Origin: JBBROS01 sp964246015
GTDB lineage: Bacteria > Pseudomonadota > Alphaproteobacteria > Acetobacterales > Acetobacteraceae
Direction of reading: 5' to 3'
Length of the DNA stretch: 64,000 nucleotides
Assembly (NCBI GenBank): GCA_964246015.1
Contig: CAXTPG010000001.1
Coordinates: 1 to 64,000, forward strand
The notes beneath the pieces are model-generated. The model was not told where the DNA came from. It saw nothing but the letters and a program-made list of their open reading frames with translations, and searched no databases. Every line of letters starts with the position of its first letter. Positions within the stretch are counted from its first letter, which is position 1. Positions 36,021-44,221 of the stretch are shown piece after piece. The translations under genes and the position numbers were made by a program.

Positions 36021-36437
36021 ATGCCCTTCGCCATCAAGGCCCCGATCCCCGACCCGACGGCGCCCAGCCTCGTGTTCCCCGCGCAAAAGACCATGTACGG
36101 GGGCAAGCATGTCGCGCAAGGCGACACGGCCTACCTGTTCGACAGCGAAACCCAGGGGGGACGAGGCCTCGTCGGCCGTGGGATCGTGACCTCCGTCGTC
36201 CGGCTTGCGCCCGAACCCGGCCTTTCGCGCCAGACTCCCCGCGTCAGCGTCGTTGTCCGCCCGGCCGCCCCGGCCATCCGCCCGCTGGGACGCCGCGAGT
36301 TGAAACCCCTCACCGGCTGGGCGGACGGCCAACCCGGCAGCGAGCTGAACTTCAAGCTGTATCGCCAGGCCACGAACAAGCTGATCGGCATCTCCGACGA
36401 GGCCGCGGCCTTCCTGGACGCGTTCTGCGGGCCGTGA
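36021..36437 (+). CDS. Hypothetical protein, PUA/EVE-like barrel possible
   Basis: A 138-residue soluble protein, ATG 36021 preceded by AGGGGA. The sequence KTMYGGKHVAQGDTAYLFDSE and GGRGLVGRGIVTSVVRL reads like the beta strands of a PUA/EVE-like barrel in which a small ligand or modified base is bound, but the match is by impression only. The C-terminal helix ATNKLIGISDEAAAFLDAF is well formed. It is divergent from pyrF, 80 bp away, and 97 bp before the metalloprotease gene. The function is unknown. Confidence 0.65.
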   Translation: MPFAIKAPIPDPTAPSLVFPAQKTMYGGKHVAQGDTAYLFDSETQGGRGLVGRGIVTSVVRLAPEPGLSRQTPRVSVVVRPAAPAIRPLGRRELKPLTGWADGQPGSELNFKLYRQATNKLIGISDEAAAFLDAFCGP

Positions 36438-36534
36438 CATGGCGGCGGAACCGGAAGGTTGGCCCGGCGAGCTTGCAGGGGCGCGCAGGGCGTGATTCGA
36501 TCGCAACAGCTTAACGACTCGCGATGGATCCGAT

Positions 36535-38352
36535 ATGATGGACGATACGACCCCACTGGTGCCGCAGGCCGCCTATGATCCGCTGACGGGGATCGCCTGG
36601 GATACGAGGCTCTCGGGCACCGAGATCGGGCTGTATTTCTACCCGTCGGGGCAGACGGTCACGACGCCGACGCTGTCGTATGTCACGACGGAGTTCAACG
36701 AGTACCAGCAGTCGCGGTTCGGGGCGGCGCTGACGCTGTTCAGCAACGTGACGAAACTCACCTTCGCGTTGGCGGACAAGCCGGAGCAGGCGGCGCTGCG
36801 GTTCTTCCAGGCGCCCATCCCGAACCAGGCGGACGAGTCGGAAGAGTTGCTGGGGTTCGCCTTCGCGCCCGGGACGACCGGGGTTTCGGGGCTCCAGGGC
36901 TACAACTCGGCGGCGCGCGGCTGGTCGACGGCGGCGGGCGGGACGCTGGAGTCCGGCGGGAACGCGTTCACGACGCTGATCCATGAGATGGGGCACGGGT
37001 TCGGGCTGGCGCATCCGCACGACACGGGCGGCGGGTCCAGCATCTTCCCGGGGGTCACGGGGTCCCGCGTGGCGGGCGATCTGAACTTCAACCAGGGCAT
37101 CTACACGATGATGTCCTATCGGGACGGCTGGCCCGACGGCCCGAAGGACGTGCCGCCGCCCACGCAACTCTTCGGCGACGAGAGCACGCCGATGGCGCTG
37201 GACATCGCGGTGCTGCAGGCGAAGTACGGGGCCAACACGAGCTATCGGACAGGCAACGACACCTACACGCTGGTCGGCCAGAACGCGACCGGGACGGGAT
37301 ACGAGTGCATCTGGGACGCTGGCGGCAGCAACGCCATGGTCTATGACGGCCCGGCGAATGCCACGATCGACCTGCGCCCGGCGACGCTGCGGTTCGAGGA
37401 CGGGGGCGGTGGCCGGGTCAGCTATGTGCAGGGGATCCGCGGCGGGTACACGATCGCGGCGGGCGTTTCGATCCAGACGGCCTCGACGGGAGCAGGGGAC
37501 GATTCGCTGACCGGCAACGACGCGGGGTGCCTGTTGGCGGCGGGCGCCGGGCGGAACGCGATCGTGGGCGGGGCCGGAAACGACACGGTGTTGTCGGGCG
37601 GCAACGATTCGATCCTTGCCGGCGGGGGTAGGAACCTGATCTCGATGGCTTCGGGCTCGGTGACGATCGGGTCGGCCGGGCAGGATACGGTGATCGCCGG
37701 GTCGGGGACGACGCTGGTGGGCGTGAATGCCGGCGGGTCGGACCTCGTGTTCGCGGGGTCGGGCGCGCTGTCGTTCGTGGGTGGCGCCGCGGCGAGCACC
37801 GTCGTCGGCGGCGCCGGGAGTGCGACGATCTTCGGCGGTGCGGGCGGCGGCGTGCTGTCCGGCGGCCGCGGCGGGCGGAACGTGATCGCGTCCGGGACGG
37901 GTGCCGCCACGATCTTCGGCGGTGGCGACGGGGATGTCGTGTTCGTGCAGGGGACCGGGCAGTTGATCGTGGCGGGCAGCGGGAACGAGACGCTGACGGG
38001 GGCTTCGGCGTCGGGCGGGAACACGTTCTTCGCCGGGTCGGGCGCGGATGTGATCGGCGGGGGCGCTGCGTCGGACGTGATCTTCGCGGGGACGGGTCAG
38101 GCGACGGTGTTCGGGGCGGGCGGCGCGGATCTGTTCGTGTTCCGGCAGGGGCAGGCGGGGCGGGTCGTCATCGGGGACTTCGACGCGTCCGCGGGCGATC
38201 GGATCGTGCTGCAGGGCTATGCGCCGGGGGCGGCGGCCGCGGCGTTGGCGGGGGCGCGGGCCGGAGGCGGCGGGACGGTGCTGACGCTTTCGGACAATAC
38301 CAGCATCACGGTCGTGGGCGTCGGCAGCCTGCAGCCGGGCGCGTTCGGCTGA
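36535..38352 (+). CDS. RTX-type M10 (serralysin-like) metalloprotease
   Basis: A 605-residue secreted protease. The zinc site is HEMGHGFGLAHPH near residue 150 (HExxHxxGxxH) and the Met-turn follows in YTMMSYRDGW near residue 192, both typical of matrixin/serralysin (M10) enzymes. The C-terminal half is a long glycine-rich repeat region, an RTX-like beta-roll in which only some units (GGAGNDTVL, GSGADVIGG) keep the calcium-binding GGxGxD form. It ends with DLFVFRQGQAGRVVIGDFD and DRIVLQGY, the usual serralysin C-terminus and type I secretion signal region. No Sec signal peptide; ABC-type secretion is expected, but the exporter is not beside it. No inhibitor gene was seen. Confidence 0.88.
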   Translation: MMDDTTPLVPQAAYDPLTGIAWDTRLSGTEIGLYFYPSGQTVTTPTLSYVTTEFNEYQQSRFGAALTLFSNVTKLTFALADKPEQAALRFFQAPIPNQADESEELLGFAFAPGTTGVSGLQGYNSAARGWSTAAGGTLESGGNAFTTLIHEMGHGFGLAHPHDTGGGSSIFPGVTGSRVAGDLNFNQGIYTMMSYRDGWPDGPKDVPPPTQLFGDESTPMALDIAVLQAKYGANTSYRTGNDTYTLVGQNATGTGYECIWDAGGSNAMVYDGPANATIDLRPATLRFEDGGGGRVSYVQGIRGGYTIAAGVSIQTASTGAGDDSLTGNDAGCLLAAGAGRNAIVGGAGNDTVLSGGNDSILAGGGRNLISMASGSVTIGSAGQDTVIAGSGTTLVGVNAGGSDLVFAGSGALSFVGGAAASTVVGGAGSATIFGGAGGGVLSGGRGGRNVIASGTGAATIFGGGDGDVVFVQGTGQLIVAGSGNETLTGASASGGNTFFAGSGADVIGGGAASDVIFAGTGQATVFGAGGADLFVFRQGQAGRVVIGDFDASAGDRIVLQGYAPGAAAAALAGARAGGGGTVLTLSDNTSITVVGVGSLQPGAFG

Positions 38353-38366
38353 TCCCGCCCCGGGCC

Positions 38367-39551
38367 TTGGCCGGGAGCCTGGCGCCGAACCTGGTGCATT
38401 TCGCCGGGTTGCTGCGGCGGGCGGGCCTGCCCGTGGGGCCCGACAGCGTGATCGCCTCGGCACGGGCGCTGGAGGTGATCGGGGTCGAGGACCGCGACCA
38501 GGTCCGCGCGGCGTTGCGCGCGCTGATGGTGCAGCGGCACGAGGCGGCCGAGGTGTTCGACGCGGCGTTCGACCTGTTCTGGCGCGACCCGGCGGCCGCG
38601 AACCAGGCGGCGATGCTGTCGATGCTCGAAGGAAAGCCTCCCGCGGAGCAGAAGGGCTCGCCCGGGAGCCGGCGGGTGGCGGAGGCGATGGCGCAGCCCC
38701 GGGCGCCGCGGCCCGCGGAGGAGCGGCCGCCGGAGCTGGATGCGACGTTCACGGTCAGCGACCGCGAACAGTTGCAGTCGATGGATTTCGAGCAGATGAG
38801 CGCCGCGCAGATCGGCGACGCGAAGGCGGCGATCCGGCGGCTGGCGCTGCCGCTGGACCGCCGGCCGACCCGGCGGTTCCGGCCCGATGCGGGGGGCGCC
38901 AGGATCGACCTGGCGGCGACCCTGCGGACCAGCCTCCGGCGCGGGGGCGAGATCCTGGAGCTGTCGCGCCGGCGGCGGGTGGTGCGGCCGCCGCCGCTGG
39001 TGGTGCTGTGCGACATCTCGGGCTCCATGGCGCGGTATGCGCAGGTGCTGCTGCACTTCCTGCATGCCGTGGCGAATGCCCGGCCGCGGGTGCACGTGTT
39101 CCTGTTCGGGACTCGGCTGTCGAACATCACGCGCCAGTTGCGGCACCGGGATGCGGAAGTCGCCTTCCAGATGGTGGCGGCGAGCGTGCCGGATTGGTCC
39201 GGAGGCACGCGGATCGGGGAAAGCATCGGGTTGTTCAACACGCGGTGGTCGCGGCGGGTGCTGGGGCAGGGCGCGGTGGTGCTGCTGATGACCGACGGGC
39301 TGGACCGGGATGGGGCCGAAGGCCTGTCCGAGGCGATGGACCGGCTGCACCGGAGCAGCCGGCGGCTGGTGTGGCTGAACCCGCTGTTGCGGTGGGAGGG
39401 GTTCCAACCCAAGTCACAGGGCATCCGCGCGATGCTGCCGCATGTGGACGAGTTCCGGACGGTGCATAACCTCGACAGCCTGCGCGGGTTGGTGGAGCTG
39501 CTGTCCCGGCCGGCGCCGGCGCGGGGACGGACCGAATGGAGCGGAGCATGA
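38367..39551 (+). CDS. CoxE-like von Willebrand factor A domain protein
   Basis: A 394-residue protein of the CoxE/VWA family, which assists assembly of carbon monoxide dehydrogenase-like molybdenum hydroxylases, probably by working with a MoxR-type ATPase. The N-terminus (LVHFAGLLRRAGLPVGPDSV) is typical. A charged linker follows, then a VWA domain from about residue 208 with the metal-ion-dependent adhesion site DISGSM near residue 215, SGGTRIGES and LLMTDGLDRD. The start is a TTG at 38367, 14 bp after the protease stop; the start is uncertain. It overlaps the XdhC-like gene by ATGA. The MoxR/CoxD ATPase is not in the window. Confidence 0.85.
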   Translation: MAGSLAPNLVHFAGLLRRAGLPVGPDSVIASARALEVIGVEDRDQVRAALRALMVQRHEAAEVFDAAFDLFWRDPAAANQAAMLSMLEGKPPAEQKGSPGSRRVAEAMAQPRAPRPAEERPPELDATFTVSDREQLQSMDFEQMSAAQIGDAKAAIRRLALPLDRRPTRRFRPDAGGARIDLAATLRTSLRRGGEILELSRRRRVVRPPPLVVLCDISGSMARYAQVLLHFLHAVANARPRVHVFLFGTRLSNITRQLRHRDAEVAFQMVAASVPDWSGGTRIGESIGLFNTRWSRRVLGQGAVVLLMTDGLDRDGAEGLSEAMDRLHRSSRRLVWLNPLLRWEGFQPKSQGIRAMLPHVDEFRTVHNLDSLRGLVELLSRPAPARGRTEWSGA

Positions 39552-39865
39552 TCGACGAGGATGTGCTGGGGACGGCGGCGGGGTGGCTGGCGCAAGGGGA
39601 GCGCGTGGCGATCGCGACGGTGACGGAGACCTGGGGCAGCTCGCCCCGGCCGGCCGGCAGCCAGATGGCGGTGACGGCGAGCGGGCGGATGGCAGGCAGC
39701 GTCAGCGGCGGGTGCATCGAGGGCGCTGTCGCGGACGCGGCCAAGCGGACGATGGAGACGGGCACGCCGCAACTGCTGGATTTCGGGATCACGAACGAGC
39801 GGGCGTGGGAGGTGGGGCTGGCGTGCGGCGGGAAGCTGAAGGTGTTCGTGGAGGCCTTGGGATGA
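39548..39865 (+). CDS. XdhC/CoxI family protein, N-terminal domain only
   Basis: A 105-residue protein equal to the N-terminal half of XdhC, which binds molybdenum cofactor and inserts its sulphurated form into xanthine dehydrogenase-type enzymes. It shows ERVAIATVTETWGSSPRPAGSQM, then SGGCIEGAV with a conserved Cys near residue 57 and LACGGKLKVFVE with a second Cys. The Rossmann half is encoded separately by the next gene, 25 bp downstream. ATG 39548 overlaps the CoxE-like stop; ATG 39536 is an in-frame alternative. Split XdhC genes occur in other alphaproteobacteria. Confidence 0.85.
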   Translation: MIDEDVLGTAAGWLAQGERVAIATVTETWGSSPRPAGSQMAVTASGRMAGSVSGGCIEGAVADAAKRTMETGTPQLLDFGITNERAWEVGLACGGKLKVFVEALG

Positions 39866-39890
39866 CGGCGTCGCGCGCGGCAGCGCGGCC

Positions 39891-40565
39891 ATGACCCCCG
39901 CCCTGTTGGCGCGGCTGCAGGCTGCGCGGGCGGCGGGGCCCGTGACGTTGGCCACCAACCTGTCCAGTGGCGTGCAGGTGCTGCTGCCCGGGGATGACGC
40001 GCCGCCGGGATTGACCGAGGCTGCGGCCAAGGCATTGCGGGCGGACCGGAACGGGACGATCGAAATCGAGGGCGTCGCGTGGTTCCTGCACGCCTACAAC
40101 CCGGCGATGCGCCTGGTGGTGGTCGGCGCCGTGCACATCGCGCAGGCGCTGGTGCCGATGGCGGCGGGGCTGGGGTATGCGGTCCTGGTGACGGATCCCC
40201 GGCGGGCGTTCGCGACCGATGAGCGGTTCCCGGGCGTCACGGTGAGCACGGAGTGGCCGGACGAGGCCCTGGACGCCTACCAGCCCGACAGCCGGACGGC
40301 GATCGTGACGTTGACCCACGACCCGAAGCTCGATGATCCCGCGCTGGATCGGGCGTTGAAGTCGCAGGCGTTCTATATCGGTGCGCTGGGGTCGCGGAAG
40401 ACGCATGCGGCCCGGTTGGAGCGGCTGCGGGCGATGGGTCATGCGGAGGCGGCGCTCTCGCGGATCAGGGGCCCGGTGGGGCTGGACATCGGGGCGGTGA
40501 CGGCCGGGGAGATCGGCTTGAGCATCCTGGCCCAGCTCGTGGCGGTGCGGCGGGGCGGGGATTGA
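39891..40565 (+). CDS. XdhC family protein, Rossmann domain
   Basis: A 224-residue protein equal to the C-terminal half of XdhC. After a short N-terminal region, LVVVGAVHIAQALVPMAAGLGYAVLVTDPRRAF forms the first Rossmann strands. TAIVTLTHDPKLDDPAL and FYIGALGSRKTHAAR are the family-specific conserved blocks, and GLDIGAVTAGEIGLSILAQLVAVRRG ends the protein. It acts with the preceding short XdhC/CoxI protein in delivering molybdenum cofactor. ATG 39891; its TGA overlaps the TTG start of the next gene. Confidence 0.88.
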   Translation: MTPALLARLQAARAAGPVTLATNLSSGVQVLLPGDDAPPGLTEAAAKALRADRNGTIEIEGVAWFLHAYNPAMRLVVVGAVHIAQALVPMAAGLGYAVLVTDPRRAFATDERFPGVTVSTEWPDEALDAYQPDSRTAIVTLTHDPKLDDPALDRALKSQAFYIGALGSRKTHAARLERLRAMGHAEAALSRIRGPVGLDIGAVTAGEIGLSILAQLVAVRRGGD

Positions 40566-42178
40566 TCTTCGGGGCGGTGGCGCTGGACGAGGCGGTCGGG
40601 GCGGTGCTGGCGCATACGCAGCGTTTGCCGGGGCTGGTGCTGAAGAAGGGGGCGGTGCTGGACGCGGTTTCGGTCGCGGCGCTGCGGGCGGCGGGGCGGG
40701 ATCCCGTGATCGCGGCGCGGCTGGAGGCGGGGGACGTCGCGGAGGACGCGGCGGCTTCGGCGCTGGCGGATGCGTTGATGTCCCGGGGGTTGGAGCGGTC
40801 CCGGGCCGGGACGGGGCGGGTCAATCTGGTGGCGGGCCGGGCCGGGTTGCTGCGGGTGGATGCGCTGGGGGTGGATGCGCTGAACCGGGTGGATGAGGGG
40901 CTGACGCTGGCGACGTTGCCGGATTGGGCCAACGTCTCGGCGGGGGAGATGGTGGCGACGATCAAGGTGATCCCGTTTGCGGTGCCGGGGGGCGCGCTGG
41001 GGGCGGCGGTGCTGGCGGCGGCGGGGGCCGGATTGCGGTTGCACGCGTATGCAAAGCGGCGCGTGGGGCTGGTGATGACGCGTTTGCCGGGGTTGAAGGG
41101 GTCGATTCTGGCGGGAACGGCGGAGGCGACGCGGAACCGGGTGGTGGGGCTGGGCGGGACCCTGCTGGAACCGGTGGTGTGCGAGCACGAGGCGGGGCCG
41201 ATCGCCGCGGGGTTGCTGGGGTTGATCGAAGCCGGGGCGGAGATCCTGCTGGTGGCCGGGGCGAGCGCCGTGGTGGACCGGCGGGACGTCGGCCCCTCGG
41301 GGATCGTGGCGGCGGGGGGCGGGATCCTGCATTTCGGGATGCCGGTCGATCCCGGGAACCTTATCTGCCTCGGGCGGATTGGGGGGCGGCCGGCGCTGGT
41401 GCTGCCGGGGTGCGCGCGGAGTCCGAAGCTGAACGGGATCGATTGGGTGTTGCAGCGGCTATTCGCCGGGTTGGCGGTGGATGGCGCGGCGATGGCGGGG
41501 ATGGGCGTGGGGGGCTTGCTGAAGGATGTCGGCGTGCGTCCGCTGCCCCGGGCGAAGGCGGCGTCGGTGGGGCCCGGGGTGGCCGGGGTGGTGCTGGCGG
41601 CGGGGCGGAGCAGCCGGATGGCGCCGCGGCACAAGCTGCTGGTGGCGGACCGGGCGGGAAAGCCGATGGTGGCGCGGGTGGTGGACAACCTGCTGGCTTC
41701 GGCGCTGCGGCCGATGATCGTGGTGGTGGGGCACCGGGGGGATGAGGTGGCCGGGGCGCTGGCCGGCCGGCCCGTCCAGGTCGTGACGGCGGAGGGGTGG
41801 GAGGACGGGTTGTCGGCGAGCCTGCGGGCGGGGATCGCGGCGGTCCCGGCCTCGGCCCGGGCGGCGGTGGTGTGTCTGGGGGACATGCCGCTGGTGACGG
41901 CGCGGACGATCGGGCGGTTGCTCGCGGCCTATGACCCGGATGAGGGCCGGTTGATCGTGGCGCCGTCGCATGGGGGGGAGTTGGGGAACCCGGTGCTGTG
42001 GGACCGCCGGTTCTTCGCCGAGATCATGGCGCTGTCGGGCGACCGGGGCGCGCGGGCGCTGCTGGAGCGGCATTCGGAGCATGTCGCGACCGTCGCGATG
42101 GACGATGACGCGGTGCTGCGGGATGTCGACACGCCGGAGCAGTTGGCGGGGTTGCCCGCGCATCTGCAGCCGGCGTGA
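40562..42178 (+). CDS. Molybdopterin-binding domain fused to MobA/MocA-like nucleotidyltransferase
   Basis: A 538-residue fusion. Residues 1-330 resemble molybdopterin-binding MoeA/MogA-type proteins (LVLKKGAVLDAVSVAALRAAG, and GAEILLVAGASAVVDRRDVGP). From about residue 340 there is a MobA/MocA-like NTP transferase with VVLAAGRSSRMAPRHKLL, the metal-binding LGDMPLV and DVDTPEQL. It probably makes molybdopterin cytosine dinucleotide, the cofactor form of CO dehydrogenase-like enzymes; MCD rather than MGD is inferred from the neighbours. TTG start at 40562 by a 4-bp overlap. Last gene of the cox/xdhC-like operon, converging on the Liv operon with a 3-bp gap. Confidence 0.86.
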   Translation: MIFGAVALDEAVGAVLAHTQRLPGLVLKKGAVLDAVSVAALRAAGRDPVIAARLEAGDVAEDAAASALADALMSRGLERSRAGTGRVNLVAGRAGLLRVDALGVDALNRVDEGLTLATLPDWANVSAGEMVATIKVIPFAVPGGALGAAVLAAAGAGLRLHAYAKRRVGLVMTRLPGLKGSILAGTAEATRNRVVGLGGTLLEPVVCEHEAGPIAAGLLGLIEAGAEILLVAGASAVVDRRDVGPSGIVAAGGGILHFGMPVDPGNLICLGRIGGRPALVLPGCARSPKLNGIDWVLQRLFAGLAVDGAAMAGMGVGGLLKDVGVRPLPRAKAASVGPGVAGVVLAAGRSSRMAPRHKLLVADRAGKPMVARVVDNLLASALRPMIVVVGHRGDEVAGALAGRPVQVVTAEGWEDGLSASLRAGIAAVPASARAAVVCLGDMPLVTARTIGRLLAAYDPDEGRLIVAPSHGGELGNPVLWDRRFFAEIMALSGDRGARALLERHSEHVATVAMDDDAVLRDVDTPEQLAGLPAHLQPA

Positions 42179-42181
42179 CGG

Positions 42182-43162
42182 TCAGAGGCCGATCTTCAGC
42201 TTGGCGCCGATCTCGCCGATGATGCCGCGGCGGAAGGCGAGGACGCAGAAGACGAAGATGACGCCCTGGGAGACGGTGACCCAGGCGCCGAACTGGGCCA
42301 GGTAGTTCTCGAGCCCGACGATCACGACGGCGCCGGCGACGGGACCGAAGATGGTGCCGAGGCCGCCCAGGAGGGTCATCAGCACGACCTCTCCGGACAT
42401 CGAGTAGTGGACGTCGGTGAGCGTCGCGATGCCGAACACCAGGGACTTGGTGCCGCCCGCGATGCCCGCGATGAAGCACGACAGCACGAAGGCGATGAGC
42501 TTGTAGTCGTCGGTGCGGTAGCCCAGCGAGGTGGCGCGCGGCTCGTTCTCGCGGATGGCCTTCAGCACCTGGCCGAAGGGCGAGTGGACGGTGCGGTGGA
42601 TCAGCAGGAAGAAGAACAGGAAGATGACGGCGACGACGGCGTACATGGCCATGTCGGGGCGGAGCGGGATGAGGCCGAACAGCAAACCGCGGGGGACCTG
42701 CTGGATGCCGTCCTCGCCGCCGGTGAAGGGGGCCTGGAGGCAGAAGAAGTAGTTCATCTGGGCCAGGGCCAGCGTGATCATGGCGAAGTAGATGCCCTGG
42801 CGGCGGATGGCGAGCCAGCCGAAGGCGCAGCCGAGGGCGGCGCCGGTGACGCCGCCGAGAAGGATCGCGAATTCGGGCGTGAGGCCCCAGGTCTTGGCGG
42901 TCCAGGCGGTGACGTATCCGCCCATGCCGAAATAGGCGGCGTGGCCGAAGCTCATCAGCCCGACATAGCCGATCAGCAGGTTGAAGGCGCAGGCGAAGAG
43001 GGCGAAGCAGAGCACCTTCATCAGGAAGACGGGGTAGAGGAAGAACGGGCAGACGACGACGAGGGCCGTCATGAGCAGGAAGGCCGCGGCCTGGGCGGTG
43101 GTGAAGCCGAAGAACCGGGCGGGCGGCTCGGCGGTCACGGGGGCGGTGATGGTGGCGTCCAT
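42182..43162 (-). CDS. livM: Branched-chain amino-acid type ABC permease, LivM family (second operon)
   Basis: A 326-residue permease of the second Liv importer. It shows NLLIGYVGLMSFGHAAYFGMGGYV, IRRQGIYFAMITLALAQM, and the ATPase-contact loop LKAIRENEPRATSLGYRTDDYKL, with about ten hydrophobic segments. It lacks the long N-terminal extension of the other livM. Last gene of a leftward operon; two bases separate its ATG from the livH stop. The substrate is unknown: families with this permease type transport branched-chain amino acids, amides, urea or aromatic acids. Confidence 0.93.
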   Translation of the reverse strand: MDATITAPVTAEPPARFFGFTTAQAAAFLLMTALVVVCPFFLYPVFLMKVLCFALFACAFNLLIGYVGLMSFGHAAYFGMGGYVTAWTAKTWGLTPEFAILLGGVTGAALGCAFGWLAIRRQGIYFAMITLALAQMNYFFCLQAPFTGGEDGIQQVPRGLLFGLIPLRPDMAMYAVVAVIFLFFFLLIHRTVHSPFGQVLKAIRENEPRATSLGYRTDDYKLIAFVLSCFIAGIAGGTKSLVFGIATLTDVHYSMSGEVVLMTLLGGLGTIFGPVAGAVVIVGLENYLAQFGAWVTVSQGVIFVFCVLAFRRGIIGEIGAKLKIGL

Positions 43163-43164
43163 GG

Positions 43165-44214
43165 TCAGGCAGCCTTGCCGAAGAGGCCGGCGGGGCGGGC
43201 CAGGAGGACGATGACCATGACGACGAAGATCACGGTGGCGGAGGCCTGCGGGTAGTAGACCTTGGTCAGGCCCTCGACGATGCCCAGGCCGAAGCCGGTG
43301 ACGATGCTGCCGAGGATGCTCCCCATGCCGCCGATGACGACCACCGCGAAGACGGTGATGATGAAGTTGGAGCCCATGTTGGGGTTCACGGAATAGATCG
43401 GCGCAGCCAGCACCCCGGCGAACGCGGCGAGCGCGATGCCGCCCGCGTAGGTGAGGCTGATCATGCGGGGAACGTTGACGCCGAAGGCCTGCACGAGACC
43501 GGGGTTCTCGGTCGCAGCGCGAAGGCGCGCGCCGAGCGACGTCTTTTCGATGATGAGCCAGGTGGCGAGGCAGACGATGGCGGCGGCGACGACGACCCAG
43601 CCGCGGTAGTTGGGCATGAACATGAACCCGAGGTCGGTCGCGCCCTGCAGCTGCGGCGGGATGCGGTAGGGCATGCCGGAACTGCCGAAGGCGTTGCGGG
43701 CGAGGCCCTCGATGATGAGGGCGAGGCCGAAGGTCAGGAGCAGTCCGTAGAGGTGGTCGAGCTTGTACAGACGCCGGATGACGGTCTTTTCCAGCACGAG
43801 GCCGAAGACGCCGACCAGAAGGGGGGCGACGACGAGGGCGGGCCAGTAGCCGAGCGAGAGCCAGTCGGGAACGGCGAGACCGGGGGAGATCATGCCGAGC
43901 CAGGTGTTGGGCGTGAGCATCATCCAGGCGACGAAGGCGCCGAGCATGAACAGCGCGCCATGGGCGAAGTTGATGATGTTCAGCATGCCGAAGATGACGG
44001 CGAGGCCGAGCGACAGCAGGGCGTAGAAGGCGCCGTTGATGAGGCCGAGCAGGAGCTGGCCGAACAGGAGCGCCGGGGGCCGGTAGAGGAAGGTGCCGAT
44101 GGCGGCGGGTCCGAGCGCCACCACCACGGCGATCACGGCCAGCAGCACGCCGCCGGCGACGAGCGCCGGGACGGGCAGGCGTGCGGGCCGGGGCGCCGGG
44201 TGGGTGGCGGACAT
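43165..44214 (-). CDS. livH: Branched-chain amino-acid type ABC permease, LivH family (second operon)
   Basis: A 349-residue permease, longer than the first livH because of an extra N-terminal segment. The core is LLGLINGAFYALLSLGLAVIFGMLNIINFAHGALFMLGAFV, and the ATPase-contact region is VFAVVVIGGMGSILGSIV. It pairs with the LivM encoded immediately downstream. Seven bases separate its start from the end of a binding-protein gene in the same direction, so operon expression is expected. Confidence 0.93.
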   Translation of the reverse strand: MSATHPAPRPARLPVPALVAGGVLLAVIAVVVALGPAAIGTFLYRPPALLFGQLLLGLINGAFYALLSLGLAVIFGMLNIINFAHGALFMLGAFVAWMMLTPNTWLGMISPGLAVPDWLSLGYWPALVVAPLLVGVFGLVLEKTVIRRLYKLDHLYGLLLTFGLALIIEGLARNAFGSSGMPYRIPPQLQGATDLGFMFMPNYRGWVVVAAAIVCLATWLIIEKTSLGARLRAATENPGLVQAFGVNVPRMISLTYAGGIALAAFAGVLAAPIYSVNPNMGSNFIITVFAVVVIGGMGSILGSIVTGFGLGIVEGLTKVYYPQASATVIFVVMVIVLLARPAGLFGKAA

Positions 44215-44221
44215 GGTGGCC

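Noticed and set aside
37500..38250. Tandem DNA repeat array in the protease gene
   Set aside because: The repeat is at protein level (glycine-rich RTX-like roll); the DNA units are too diverged for a simple tandem repeat.
39548..40565. A frameshifted single xdhC gene
   Set aside because: Each part has its own start and ribosome-site context and ends cleanly at a domain boundary; split XdhC genes are known in relatives.
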